Shown here piece after piece: positions 7,061-13,504 of a stretch of DNA of 13,557 nucleotides. The translations under genes and the position numbers were made by a program. The DNA comes from Bdellovibrionales bacterium (GTDB lineage Bacteria > Bdellovibrionota > UBA2428). The notes below the pieces were generated by a model that saw nothing but the letters and a program-made list of their open reading frames with translations, was not told the DNA's origin and did no database searches. The stretch spans positions 1 through 13,557 of the forward strand of contig JAFEAR010000023.1 of assembly GCA_018266335.1 (NCBI GenBank), in the 5' to 3' direction. Positions within the stretch are counted from its first letter, which is position 1; every line of letters starts with the position of its first letter.

Positions 7061-8121
7061 CCTTTCATGAACGGATAGTCGGTGTAACCCAGCGCGCCCT
7101 GCGCGTAGAAGGTTGAGGGCACGGGTGCATTGAGGGGCGCTTTACGCTCAATGCGCTTAACGAGATCGGGGTTAGCCAAAAAATCGCGCCCAAAGGCCAC
7201 GGCATCAATATCTCCGCGCGCCAGGGCGGCCTCGGCGCTTTCGGCCGTGAATTGCTCGTTGCCCACGTACATGCCGCCAAAAAGTTTTTTCAGCTGGGGC
7301 CCCAAGCTGTCGGGCCCCACGTATTCACGGGCACAGATGAAAGCAATTTTTCGTTTACCCAATTGCTCGGCCACGTAACCGAAGGTCGCGGCGGGATTAG
7401 AGTCAGACATAGTGCCGGTGTCGCTTCGCGGCGACAAGTGCATGCCCACGCGGTCCGCGCCCCACACTGCAATGCACGCATCGGTGACTTCAAGCATCAG
7501 CCGCGCGCGGTTAGCGATCGGGCCGCCGTAGCTATCGGTGCGCTGATTGGTACCGTCGTGCAGGAATTGATCGAGCAAGTATCCGTTGGCACCGTGAATC
7601 TCCACGCCATCGAAACCGGCGAGTTTGGCATTTTCGGCCCCCGTGCGATACGCCGCCACCACGCCGGGAATTTCGCTCGTTTCCAGAGCGCGCGGCACCA
7701 CGTAAGCCGTCTTGGGGCGCACAATGCTCACGTGCCCCTCGGGCGCCAGCGCGCTGGGTGCTACGGGCAACTCGCCATTCAAAAACATGGGATGCGAAAC
7801 TCGGCCCACATGCCAAAGCTGCATGACCATCTTCCCGCCCACCGCATGCACGGCATCGGTGATCATTTTCCATCCGGCCACATGCTCGGGCGACCAAATG
7901 CCCGGCGTGTTGGCGTAGCCCACGCCCATGGGCGTTACGGCTGTGGCTTCGGTAAAAATAAGTCCCGCCGAAGCGCGCTGCACGTAGTAGTCGCGCATGA
8001 GTTCATTAGGCGTACGACCATCCGCGCCCGAAGCACGGCTACGTGTAAGCGGCGCAAGAAAAATACGATTGCGAAGTTTGAGGGCACCAAGAGTTACGGG
8101 CTGCAAAAGGGGTGACGACAT
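7057..8121 (-). CDS. nemA: Old Yellow Enzyme-family FMN ene-reductase (NemA-like)
   Basis: 354 residues, full length for the family. Old Yellow Enzymes use NAD(P)H and bound FMN to reduce activated C=C bonds such as N-ethylmaleimide and enones, and some reduce nitro compounds. Family marks seen: LAPLTRSRA with Thr26 near FMN, QLWHVGRVSH (Gln101), VEIHGANGYLLDQFL (His176/Asn179 for substrate anion binding, Tyr181), TDSYGGPIANRARL, and the FMN-phosphate region with DAVAFGRDFLANPDL. The exact substrate cannot be read from sequence, and the symbol denotes family resemblance. It is cytoplasmic, with no signal peptide. It lies 33 nt downstream of the FecR-like gene on the same strand and converges with the antitoxin gene, sharing stop-codon bases. 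A second, decayed copy of its last 10 codons lies at 6288-6320. Confidence 0.93.
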   Translation of the reverse strand: MSSPLLQPVTLGALKLRNRIFLAPLTRSRASGADGRTPNELMRDYYVQRASAGLIFTEATAVTPMGVGYANTPGIWSPEHVAGWKMITDAVHAVGGKMVMQLWHVGRVSHPMFLNGELPVAPSALAPEGHVSIVRPKTAYVVPRALETSEIPGVVAAYRTGAENAKLAGFDGVEIHGANGYLLDQFLHDGTNQRTDSYGGPIANRARLMLEVTDACIAVWGADRVGMHLSPRSDTGTMSDSNPAATFGYVAEQLGKRKIAFICAREYVGPDSLGPQLKKLFGGMYVGNEQFTAESAEAALARGDIDAVAFGRDFLANPDLVKRIERKAPLNAPVPSTFYAQGALGYTDYPFMKG

Positions 8122-8154
8122 AGCTCAGCAGGTTACTAGAAGCTGCCGGGCTCG

Positions 8155-8577
8155 TCACTGCACCGACATAGATTCGCGCAGCACTTTGCTAAGCCAGGTT
8201 TGGTAGGCCTGCATGAGCTTAGCTTCGCTCGCGGAACGCGGCTGCGCCGGCCACACATGCGACTTCCACGCGGAGCTGGTAAAAAGGGCCGCTTCATTTT
8301 TACGGGCAAGATCTAACAGACGAGCGCTTACGGCCTCGTTGTATTTTTCGGCGCCGAAGTCGCGCACATAGGCATCGCGCGCTTTATCTGCCCCCGCCGG
8401 CAATTCTAAACTGCTCAATAGCCGTTCGGGGGTCGTGCCCATAGGCGGCTCTGGATAACGCGGCATTTGCGACGGAACGCTGCCCGCCCGCATGAACTCG
8501 GCCTTCACCATTTTGCCGTTCATATAGATGCGGTCGTTGGCCTCGGCGCCCAAATAGTTATCAATCACCCGCTGCAC
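8155..8577 (-). CDS. C-terminal segment of a frameshifted exported protein
   Basis: The longest start-to-stop reading gives 140 residues (MQRVIDNYLGAEANDR...), but the frame is open further upstream through KKIPPQTSPAAKKKLVQRVID to the nine-base A run at 8616-8624. If that run had eight bases, this segment would continue the 8561-9418 frame directly. I therefore regard it as the C-terminal part of one protein rather than a separate gene. It is helical and charged (DKARDAYVRDFGAEKYNEAVSARLLDLARKNEA) with no recognised domain. No ribosome binding site precedes the internal start codon at 8577. Confidence 0.55.
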   Translation of the reverse strand: MQRVIDNYLGAEANDRIYMNGKMVKAEFMRAGSVPSQMPRYPEPPMGTTPERLLSSLELPAGADKARDAYVRDFGAEKYNEAVSARLLDLARKNEAALFTSSAWKSHVWPAQPRSASEAKLMQAYQTWLSKVLRESMSVQ

Positions 8578-9418
8578 TAGCTTTTTCTTCGCCGCGGGCG
8601 ACGTTTGTGGAGGAATTTTTTTTTACTTCGTTCGCCACCGCTTGGGCCGTGCCATCGGCCTCCCAGCGCTTCTCAATTTTTTCGGCAATCACCAGCACCC
8701 CTTGATCGTTCACCTGCGCGCCTGCGTCCGGCGCCGTGGAAACTTTAATGGGCATGCCCCATCCGCCCTTGGCAGAGGCTTCGCGCAGCGACCGGGAAGG
8801 AATGCGCGCAGGTTCCGCCGCGGGGGCGGGTGATGCTGGCGGAAGCTCTGGCGCCGCCAACTTGGGCGATGCCATCGAATCCAGCGCCGCGCGCACGGAT
8901 TCGATGTGCGCCTTGGCTTTAGCTTCGGGCGAAGCGTTGATCACGTCCAACATTCGCTGCACGAGGCGAGCTTCTTGCGCCCGCGCAATGCTCACGTTGC
9001 CATCAACATCCATCGCGGCCCCACTGCTCAAGCGGTCCGTGGTGCGAAGCTCTAAGCCCGCTTCGCCGAACACCTCGCCCACCTGACGGGTGCTGGGATT
9101 CGCAAGCGGCGCCAGCGGCCACTCGACGGGCGTAATTTTTACCGGAGAAATAGGACGCTCTTCGACTTTAGGTAACTCAAAGTGCAAGGTGCCGTTCTCG
9201 AGCCGCAGATTGCCCGCAATTTCGGCGCGCCCACCGATGTTCATAACGGCGTGTCCGCCTTGAAAGTCCACACTCGTGCGCGAGTTGGGGCCAACGAAAT
9301 AAAGTTTGCCATAAGGTCCTGGCTTAAGAGTGCCCTGCTGCATCTTTCCCGCGGCGTGAACGGAAAAAGGAATTGGGTCGCCCCACTTTACCAATTTAAT
9401 AAAAACATTTTGGTCCAC
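8561..9418 (-). CDS. FecR-like exported protein, central segment of a frameshifted gene
   Basis: Read from the GTG at 9418 this gives 285 residues. The first ~90 are strand-rich (KWGDPIPFSV, YGKLYFVGPNSRTSVDF, GHAVMNIGG, ENGTLHFELP) and resemble a FecR-type domain; this is a judgement by pattern only. A Pro/Ala-rich linker (about 195-215) follows. The GTG has no good Shine-Dalgarno sequence, and the frame stays open upstream (RGRVEADRPPTNHELV) to about 9520, where it overlaps a segment in another frame that carries a signal peptide. The 3' end also runs into another frame at the A run 8616-8624. The protein is therefore probably exported and about 485 residues long when intact. FecR-type domains occur in envelope signalling and uncharacterised periplasmic proteins; no partner sigma factor or receptor gene is seen nearby. 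Confidence 0.6.
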   Translation of the reverse strand: MDQNVFIKLVKWGDPIPFSVHAAGKMQQGTLKPGPYGKLYFVGPNSRTSVDFQGGHAVMNIGGRAEIAGNLRLENGTLHFELPKVEERPISPVKITPVEWPLAPLANPSTRQVGEVFGEAGLELRTTDRLSSGAAMDVDGNVSIARAQEARLVQRMLDVINASPEAKAKAHIESVRAALDSMASPKLAAPELPPASPAPAAEPARIPSRSLREASAKGGWGMPIKVSTAPDAGAQVNDQGVLVIAEKIEKRWEADGTAQAVANEVKKNSSTNVARGEEKASAAGD

Positions 9419-9462
9419 TAACTCGTGATTGGTCGGAGGCCGATCCGCCTCGACGCGCCCCC

Positions 9463-9621
9463 TCAGAGGATCACGCGGCCCAGAGTTTGACGATTTTTTT
9501 GCAGAAAGCCAAATAAGCCTCCGACTTCACCATCACAAGGGGCAGCTTCGACCCGAAAACCGAGCACCAAAAGCAAACACCAAACCAAAGCTCGCGGCCG
9601 AGAGAAAGTTGTACACAACAT
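9463..9621 (-). pseudogene. Signal-peptide segment of the FecR-like protein, out of frame
   Basis: From ATG 9621 the frame reads MLCTTFSRPRALVWCLLLVL followed by GFRVEA-APCDGEVGG: basic n-region, hydrophobic core and an A-x-A-like cleavage site. It then stops at 9463-9465. The downstream FecR-like frame is already open here, so one extra base in the seven-base A run at 9494-9500 would join them. This segment probably supplies the missing export signal of the FecR-like protein. Confidence 0.5.
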
Positions 9622-9673
9622 CGTAATGTTATCGAATTTAAAATGGCGAAACTTAAAGCCTGGCAACTGGAGT

Positions 9674-9748
9674 TGGAGCCAAGGATGGGGATTGAACCCA
9701 CGACCTCCGCTTTACGAAAGCGGTGCACTACCGCTGTGCTACCTTGGC
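9674..9748 (-). tRNA. tRNA-Thr (anticodon CGT)
   Basis: 75 nt on the minus strand, folded by eye. The acceptor stem GCCAAGG/CCTTGGC and D arm GCAC...GTGC are present. The anticodon stem is CCGCT/AGCGG with loop TTCGTAA, so anticodon CGT, which reads ACG (Thr). The T arm is GTGGG-TTCAATC-CCCAT with one G-U pair, and the 3' CCA is encoded. The gene is intact. The integrase gene lies on its 5' side. Confidence 0.95.
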
Positions 9749-9886
9749 CCGCGGATATGTAAACATCTGAAAACTTTGATATTTTCAAATCCCAGGACCA
9801 AAGTCCCAGGTCTTTTTAGGTATCCGATGGTCAACAAATGGTCAACCAGGTTCCGAAAAGACCCGAAAATAGCCGTAACACCCGAC
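9749..9886. other. tRNA-integrase spacer, candidate attachment region
   Basis: A 138-bp stretch without a gene. It holds the inverted repeat TTTGA-TATTT-TCAAA (9775-9789), CCCAGG twice (9791-9796 and 9805-9810), and a tandem pair ATGGTCAAC at 9827-9835 and 9838-9846 with an 11-bp period. Repeats one helical turn apart beside an integrase gene resemble recombinase or excisionase arm sites. No attachment core can be defined without the other end of the element. Confidence 0.3.
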
Positions 9887-11086
9887 CTATTTCACCACCC
9901 GCAAATGCCGGACAGGACGACTAGCAAGACCGGACTCCGGCAACGATTCCCCCGGGGAGCCGTTTACCGTAGCCGTTTGAATGGGAGCCACGCGAAAGTC
10001 TTTTGCGACTTTCCGAACTCCGCTTTCAAGCGCATGGGCATAGCCCATTGTCGTTTCTATGTGTTCATGTCCCGCAATTTCCTGGACCGTTTTTAGGTCA
10101 GCTCCGCTACCAATCATCAGCGTTACCGCCGTGTGCTTGAATCCATGCGGATGAAGCCTCTTAACTCCGCTCGCCTTCACATCCTTCGCTAGGTAGTGAC
10201 GGTTAAAAGAGTGATCGTCGATCACCTCGCCGGTTCGCCCCGTAAAAACCAGGTCTTCTGGGCCTAAGCGTGCATACTTTATCCATGCCGATAGCTCGAA
10301 GAGAACCAGGTCATTGCAGGGAACATAGCGCTCAGACTTCCCCTTCGTAGGTTGTAGGGTTTTCGTGGTGTATTCAAGCTGTCGTGCGCAGTGGATGAGC
10401 CCACTGGCCGACTGAATATCCTTCACTTTCAGTCCCCAACCTTCCGCCGATCTAATCGCGGTATTTAGTCGCAAAAGGTAAACGACATAAATCCAGCGCA
10501 TCGGCGTTCCAAAGGGATACTTAGCGTTAGAAAAGTTGAGAAAAGCTCCAGCCTCTTCTGCTGTCCAAAAAGGTATCTTGAGTCTAGCTCCCTTCAAGGG
10601 CCGTAACTTAGCGGTGGGATTATAAGGTATCCGTTCTTCCTCGACCGAGAAATTCAGGACGGCCTTTACCACTCCCACCATTCGGTTAACGGTTCTGGGC
10701 TTGAGGCCGCTATTGAGCAAATCCGTTTGATATTTTTGCAGCACGGACTTTCTGAGCGAAAGAGGCGGACAGTCTTTAAACTTCGGCAAAACTGATGCGT
10801 TTAAAATTTGTGATACTCGAAGACGACTCGCGTTCGTCATCTGAGCGCCACGCTGGGCAAGCCAGTGATCAGCTTCTTTTCCAAAAGTTGTGTCGGCGAG
10901 CTGTTGAGGAGAAATTCCCAACAATGCCGCCTGCCTCCTCTCGGTCTTCTGCGACTCGATAAAATCTTCGGCATCCGTCTTAGTATCAAAACGTCTTCTG
11001 ATGCGTTTTGATCCTCGTCCATCTTCGTGGCAACTAACTTCCCACTTGATGTTGTCGTCGGAAAGCCGAACTTTCCGTATAGACAT
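9887..11086 (-). CDS. Tyrosine recombinase (phage-type integrase)
   Basis: 399 residues from the ATG at 11084-11086. GGGAG lies 7 nt upstream of that ATG and only 1 nt from the alternative TTG at 11092. Domains in order: an N-terminal arm-binding-like domain (SIRKVRLSDDNIKWEVSCHEDG...RRRFDTKTDAEDFI), a SAM-like core-binding domain (about 65-165), and the catalytic domain (about 170-360). Catalytic residues: Arg212 (NTAIRSAEGWGLKV), Lys in the beta-hairpin (about 248-250), His314 in HPHGFKHT, His340 in AGHEHIETT and Tyr349 in MGYAH. The second catalytic arginine of the HxxR motif is Lys317 here. A ~45-residue tail follows the tyrosine. It is preceded at 18 nt by an excisionase-like gene and lies 138 bp from tRNA-Thr, so it likely integrated this element. 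Confidence 0.93.
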   Translation of the reverse strand: MSIRKVRLSDDNIKWEVSCHEDGRGSKRIRRRFDTKTDAEDFIESQKTERRQAALLGISPQQLADTTFGKEADHWLAQRGAQMTNASRLRVSQILNASVLPKFKDCPPLSLRKSVLQKYQTDLLNSGLKPRTVNRMVGVVKAVLNFSVEEERIPYNPTAKLRPLKGARLKIPFWTAEEAGAFLNFSNAKYPFGTPMRWIYVVYLLRLNTAIRSAEGWGLKVKDIQSASGLIHCARQLEYTTKTLQPTKGKSERYVPCNDLVLFELSAWIKYARLGPEDLVFTGRTGEVIDDHSFNRHYLAKDVKASGVKRLHPHGFKHTAVTLMIGSGADLKTVQEIAGHEHIETTMGYAHALESGVRKVAKDFRVAPIQTATVNGSPGESLPESGLASRPVRHLRVVK

Positions 11087-11102
11087 TGGCAAGCTCCCTT
11101 CT

Positions 11103-11119
11103 CCTCACAATGAGTGAGG
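11103..11119 (-). promoter_or_regulatory. Inverted repeat directly before the integrase Shine-Dalgarno
   Basis: Minus strand: CCTCAC-TCATT-GTGAGG, a perfect 6-bp stem covering the last codons and stop of the excisionase-like gene. It is followed 3 nt later by GGGAG and the integrase ATG. The core CTCAC...GTGAG with a nearly identical loop recurs at 13505-13522. It could be an mRNA hairpin or a protein-binding palindrome. Confidence 0.4.
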
Positions 11120-11425
11120 ATTTTGGAAACTCAGCCAGCGTATTAACTCTGCGGTGTTCATAAAAAGCTGGCCGTTGAGTTCTACGAATAGCGACTCGGG
11201 AATCTTGTGGCGCTTTCGCCGACTTCCGCGATACCGCCAGTCGTAGAATGTTTTGATCTTTCGATTCAAAAGCACGGCAGCTTTTTCTAGTGAAATAAGT
11301 TCGGGTAAATTTTCAAAAAACCTCGCGCCTTGAGAATCGTCTCTTCGGTGAAATCCCTGCGCAGAATGTGAACCTACACCCGCCGACGTGCCACTGCTAG
11401 AGTTTGAGCAAGCACTCTTACTCAT
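11105..11425 (-). CDS. Excisionase-like HTH protein
   Basis: 106 residues. The first ~37 are polar and low in structure (Ser/Gly-rich). A winged helix-turn-helix of the excisionase/MerR type follows at about 39-99: LPELISLEKAAVLLNRKIKTFYDW, then a basic wing (RGSRRKRHKIPESLF) and VELNGQLFMNTAELIRWL. Such proteins act as recombination directionality factors or as repressors in integrative elements. ATG 11425 is preceded by AAGGGGGAT, a usable Shine-Dalgarno sequence 5-6 nt away. It begins 24 nt after the collagen-like gene stops and ends 18 nt before the integrase start, so the three genes look like one transcript. Direct evidence for excision activity is lacking. Confidence 0.75.
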   Translation of the reverse strand: MSKSACSNSSSGTSAGVGSHSAQGFHRRDDSQGARFFENLPELISLEKAAVLLNRKIKTFYDWRYRGSRRKRHKIPESLFVELNGQLFMNTAELIRWLSFQNPHSL

Positions 11426-11449
11426 TGCATCCCCCTTGGTTGTAAGTCG

Positions 11450-12757
11450 TTAAAAGTTCGAGCAATCGCCGCTTGATGCGGAGCCCAGACGAAGACAAAC
11501 AGATTGCACCCGCCCAGCGGGGCCAGGTGCTCCACGTGTACCGGAATTTCCGCGTGGTCCGTTTGGGCCACGCGAGGCAACGCGGCACTGGTTATGCGAG
11601 TCGCGAGAGCCAGGCTCGCCGCCGTTACCACCGAGGCCACCGTTACCGCCAGCACCTCCTTCGCCACCGACGCCGGGGATCAGCTCGTGGTGAATTTGAA
11701 AGTCGCGCGGCTCGGCGACCTCAACCAAGATACGAGCCGTGTCGCCTCCCGCTTGTCCGGGCGAGCCAGCTCCGCCGGGGAGCCCTTGGCCGCCTGGCGT
11801 GCCATCGCCTGTCTGGCGTTTGCAGTACCAGCTCTTTGAGCAATGCCCTGGCCCCTCTCGAAATGAACTCATCAAGGGAATTCTCGGAAGCCGTACCATC
11901 CAGCAGTCAGGGTAGTAGTCGGCTTCTCCGTTTGCCCCTCGCGCTCCCGACGCGCCCGTGCCCCCGGCGCTTCCTTTGATACCCGCGCCTCCGCCTTGTC
12001 CAATGGAGAGAACCGTAAGTACTCCGGTGGCCGCCCGCGCCTTAATATGGATAAGGTCAACGCTTGCGCCCGTTTTGTTAGGGGCGGCAGTGACCGAAAC
12101 CGGAAGCGAAGTTATCCGGGCTCCTTCGCGAGCGACGATCTCGTTTACACTCACCGACACATTTACTCCGCGAGAAAGCAGCGTTGAGTCCTTCTCGATA
12201 AAGAGACGGTTGAACTCGGGGCCGACCTCGGAGGCCTCGACCGTTCCCTGCACCTGAAAGTCGCGGGGAACCTTCACCGCACCTGATGCAATGCTTGCGA
12301 GTTTCTCCCCGGAGAGGGCCATAATCTCGTAGGTGTAGGATTCACCCGCTTTTACCGACTGGTCGAGATAACTCTGCGTTGAAGGTGTCATCAGATCGAG
12401 TTGAAGAACTTGGCCCGCGTGATCGCGGCGTTTCACGACGACAGCCGTCGATCCCTCCGGCGCGCTCGGCCAAGCAAGTGAAACGGAGTAAGTGTTGGCC
12501 GAATCGCCTGCGATCACGTCAGCCGCAAATGCGGCCTTACCGTCCACAAACTCAGGACCAGTAGACGGCGGTCCCTCGGATTCCAAGCCCTCCTCGGCGA
12601 CGAATCCGCACCGACTTACAGCCAAGGTGAGCGCGGCTGCGGCAAGTAAGATGACGGCAGTTTCCACGATGCTTCTTGCGTACCTACGCCACATCGTTTC
12701 CGCCCCGAGCCGCAGTCGCTTGCTCTCCTTGGCTATAGAAAAGAAAGAATTACCCAT
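11450..12757 (-). CDS. Collagen-like, fibronectin III-like surface protein
   Basis: 435 residues. An N-terminal basic stretch and hydrophobic segment (about 31-48, VETAVILLAAAALTLAV) form a signal peptide or anchor. The Cys50 context (VSRC) is not a proper lipobox. Residues about 83-163 resemble a fibronectin III domain: YSVSLAWPSAPEG, VVVKRRDHAG, YLDQSVKAGESYTYEIMAL. A beta-rich region follows to about 250. Then come Gly-rich, partly Gly-X-Y tracts: 254-277, 315-338, 361-386 and 394-415, broken by cysteine-containing inserts (C285, C306, C312, C391). Such proteins are usually cell-surface or extracellular adhesins; that role is inference. Start ATG 12757 has AGGGGG four nt upstream. The gene sits directly downstream of a large inverted repeat and just upstream of the excisionase and integrase genes, so it may be element cargo. 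Confidence 0.8.
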   Translation of the reverse strand: MGNSFFSIAKESKRLRLGAETMWRRYARSIVETAVILLAAAALTLAVSRCGFVAEEGLESEGPPSTGPEFVDGKAAFAADVIAGDSANTYSVSLAWPSAPEGSTAVVVKRRDHAGQVLQLDLMTPSTQSYLDQSVKAGESYTYEIMALSGEKLASIASGAVKVPRDFQVQGTVEASEVGPEFNRLFIEKDSTLLSRGVNVSVSVNEIVAREGARITSLPVSVTAAPNKTGASVDLIHIKARAATGVLTVLSIGQGGGAGIKGSAGGTGASGARGANGEADYYPDCWMVRLPRIPLMSSFREGPGHCSKSWYCKRQTGDGTPGGQGLPGGAGSPGQAGGDTARILVEVAEPRDFQIHHELIPGVGGEGGAGGNGGLGGNGGEPGSRDSHNQCRVASRGPNGPRGNSGTRGAPGPAGRVQSVCLRLGSASSGDCSNF

Positions 12758-12761
12758 CTAA

Positions 12762-12767
12762 CCCCCT
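12762..12767 (-). promoter_or_regulatory. Ribosome binding site at the base of a hairpin
   Basis: AGGGGG on the minus strand, four nt before ATG 12757. It overlaps by two bases the outer stem of the inverted repeat 12766-12922. The same AGGGGG is present in the last-transcribed arm (12775-12780), so the first-transcribed arm (CCCCCT) could pair with either copy. Confidence 0.5.
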
Positions 12768-12922
12768 ATGGTATCCCCCTCGATTTTTGTTTTTGCTTTC
12801 CGTTCCTGACCACTCTCTCGTTTCAATTTATTGAACAACTAACCTTTAGGTTCGTTGAGGGAGAGTGGTCAGGAACGGAAAGCTGCTCTCGGCTGCTAAA
12901 AATCGAGGGGGATACCTCATAG
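12766..12922. repeat. Branched ~155-bp inverted repeat
   Basis: Outer arms 12770-12788 and 12898-12916 are perfectly complementary over 19 bp. CTAT (12766-12769) and ATAG (12919-12922) extend them past a 2-nt bulge. Inner arms 12795-12817 and 12861-12883 are perfect over 23 bp. An asymmetric internal loop (6 and 14 nt) separates the two stems. The apex is not a plain loop: it holds TTCAA-TTTA-TTGAA (12822-12835) and CAAC-T-AACC-TTTA-GGTT-C-GTTG (12836-12857), two small hairpins with the same TTTA loop. The 14-nt side repeats GCTGCT. The structure lies in the leader of the collagen-like gene. It could be a cis-regulatory RNA, a small non-autonomous mobile element or a DNA processing site. Confidence 0.8.
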
Positions 12923-12958
12923 ATATTCAGCAGCTAGACGTTTACTTATGGCACAAAG

Positions 12959-12985
12959 GTCATCCAGGCCCTGCGCCTGGATGAC
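12959..12985 (-). terminator. Hairpin at the end of the replication-relaxation-like gene
   Basis: GTCATCCAGGC-CCTGC-GCCTGGATGAC is a perfect 11-bp stem with a 5-nt loop, overlapping the stop codon of the minus-strand gene. On the minus strand it is followed by CTTTGTG, a weak U tract, so it is a possible but not ideal intrinsic terminator. Two more inverted repeats (12993-13009 and 13008-13018) lie just inside the gene. Confidence 0.45.
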
Positions 12986-13487
12986 TCGTTACAGGATCGC
13001 GACGATCCTCGAATCGAGTTGCTATCAACTTTGCACACCACTGATGAAAATTCTGCGCTGAAAGGCGCGGCGTAACGGGAAGCTCTCCGATGTCAGTTTG
13101 CACGTCATCGTAGAATCCAGTCGCAAGAAAAGTTTGGCCGTAATGCCCAATTCGATACAAGTCTGGCAGTGCTTTTGCCGTATAAATTTCTCTAAGGGTA
13201 CTTTCCCAATGAACGCGCGGGAGAAGATACAGCACCCCATCGCACAAGCTGTAGTTACCAAGGCGGAGATATTTTTCTACAAGACGAGCGCGGGATTTGA
13301 GATGATTTTCAATTTCGATTGCAATGAAAATGTCTGGTTCTCGTTCCAATGGTGACCGAGTGAAGTCGCAGGCGAGCGGCATGAACACGAGGTCCGGCCA
13401 AAGAAACATTTTCTCCGAGCTTTGGAATCCAAAAGTGTTGTGTGCAACGAAATTACTTCCGGTATGAATAGGCAAAGTTAGAAGCAT
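12960..13487 (-). CDS. Replication-relaxation / PD-(D/E)XK-like protein
   Basis: About 175 residues from ATG 13487, which has AGGG 7 nt upstream; a TTG at 13502 is an alternative. The frame is open to the right edge, so the gene may be longer. The centre resembles the nuclease-like core of replication-relaxation proteins: WPDLVFMP, then EPDIFIAIEIENHLKSRARLVEKYLRLGNY and the strand VLYLLP. This follows the acidic residue - E-x-E - basic helix - K/Y order of PD-(D/E)XK folds. Family members usually carry an N-terminal HTH domain and occur on plasmids and integrative elements, which would fit the element context. The HTH is absent here or outside the window. The assignment is by pattern only. 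The far C-terminus (RRDPVTSHPGAGPG) is encoded by hairpin-rich DNA and may be non-structural. Confidence 0.5.
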   Translation of the reverse strand: MLLTLPIHTGSNFVAHNTFGFQSSEKMFLWPDLVFMPLACDFTRSPLEREPDIFIAIEIENHLKSRARLVEKYLRLGNYSLCDGVLYLLPRVHWESTLREIYTAKALPDLYRIGHYGQTFLATGFYDDVQTDIGELPVTPRLSAQNFHQWCAKLIATRFEDRRDPVTSHPGAGPG

Positions 13488-13504
13488 CAAATGGCCCTGC
13501 AACA

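Noticed and set aside
7252..8115. A 287-codon open frame on the plus strand
   Set aside because: It is antisense to the well-recognised reductase gene over its whole length, has no ribosome site and no recognisable domain; GC-biased codon use explains it.
9791..9817. Terminator in CCCAGGACCAAAGTCCCAGG followed by TCTTTTT
   Set aside because: Only a 4-bp GGAC/GTCC stem is clean and the T run lies on the strand opposite the nearby genes.
9626..10096. A 156-codon plus-strand frame across the tRNA
   Set aside because: It runs through the tRNA gene and antisense to the integrase 3' end.
11473..11979. A 168-codon Arg-rich plus-strand frame
   Set aside because: It is antisense to the Gly-rich tracts of the collagen-like gene, where glycine codons read as Pro/Arg/Ala on the other strand.
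12607..12620. Lipoprotein modification at Cys50 of the collagen-like protein
   Set aside because: The residues before the cysteine (VSR) do not fit a lipobox because Arg is at -1.
9818..12917. GGATACCT shared by the tRNA-integrase spacer and the right arm of the large hairpin, as attachment cores
   Set aside because: Only 8 bases match and the flanks do not; this is within chance for the distance and would cut the element inside a hairpin.
12766..12922. Integron attC site
   Set aside because: The ends lack the RYYYAAC/GTTRRRY pair and the arms are perfect rather than bulged, unlike attC.
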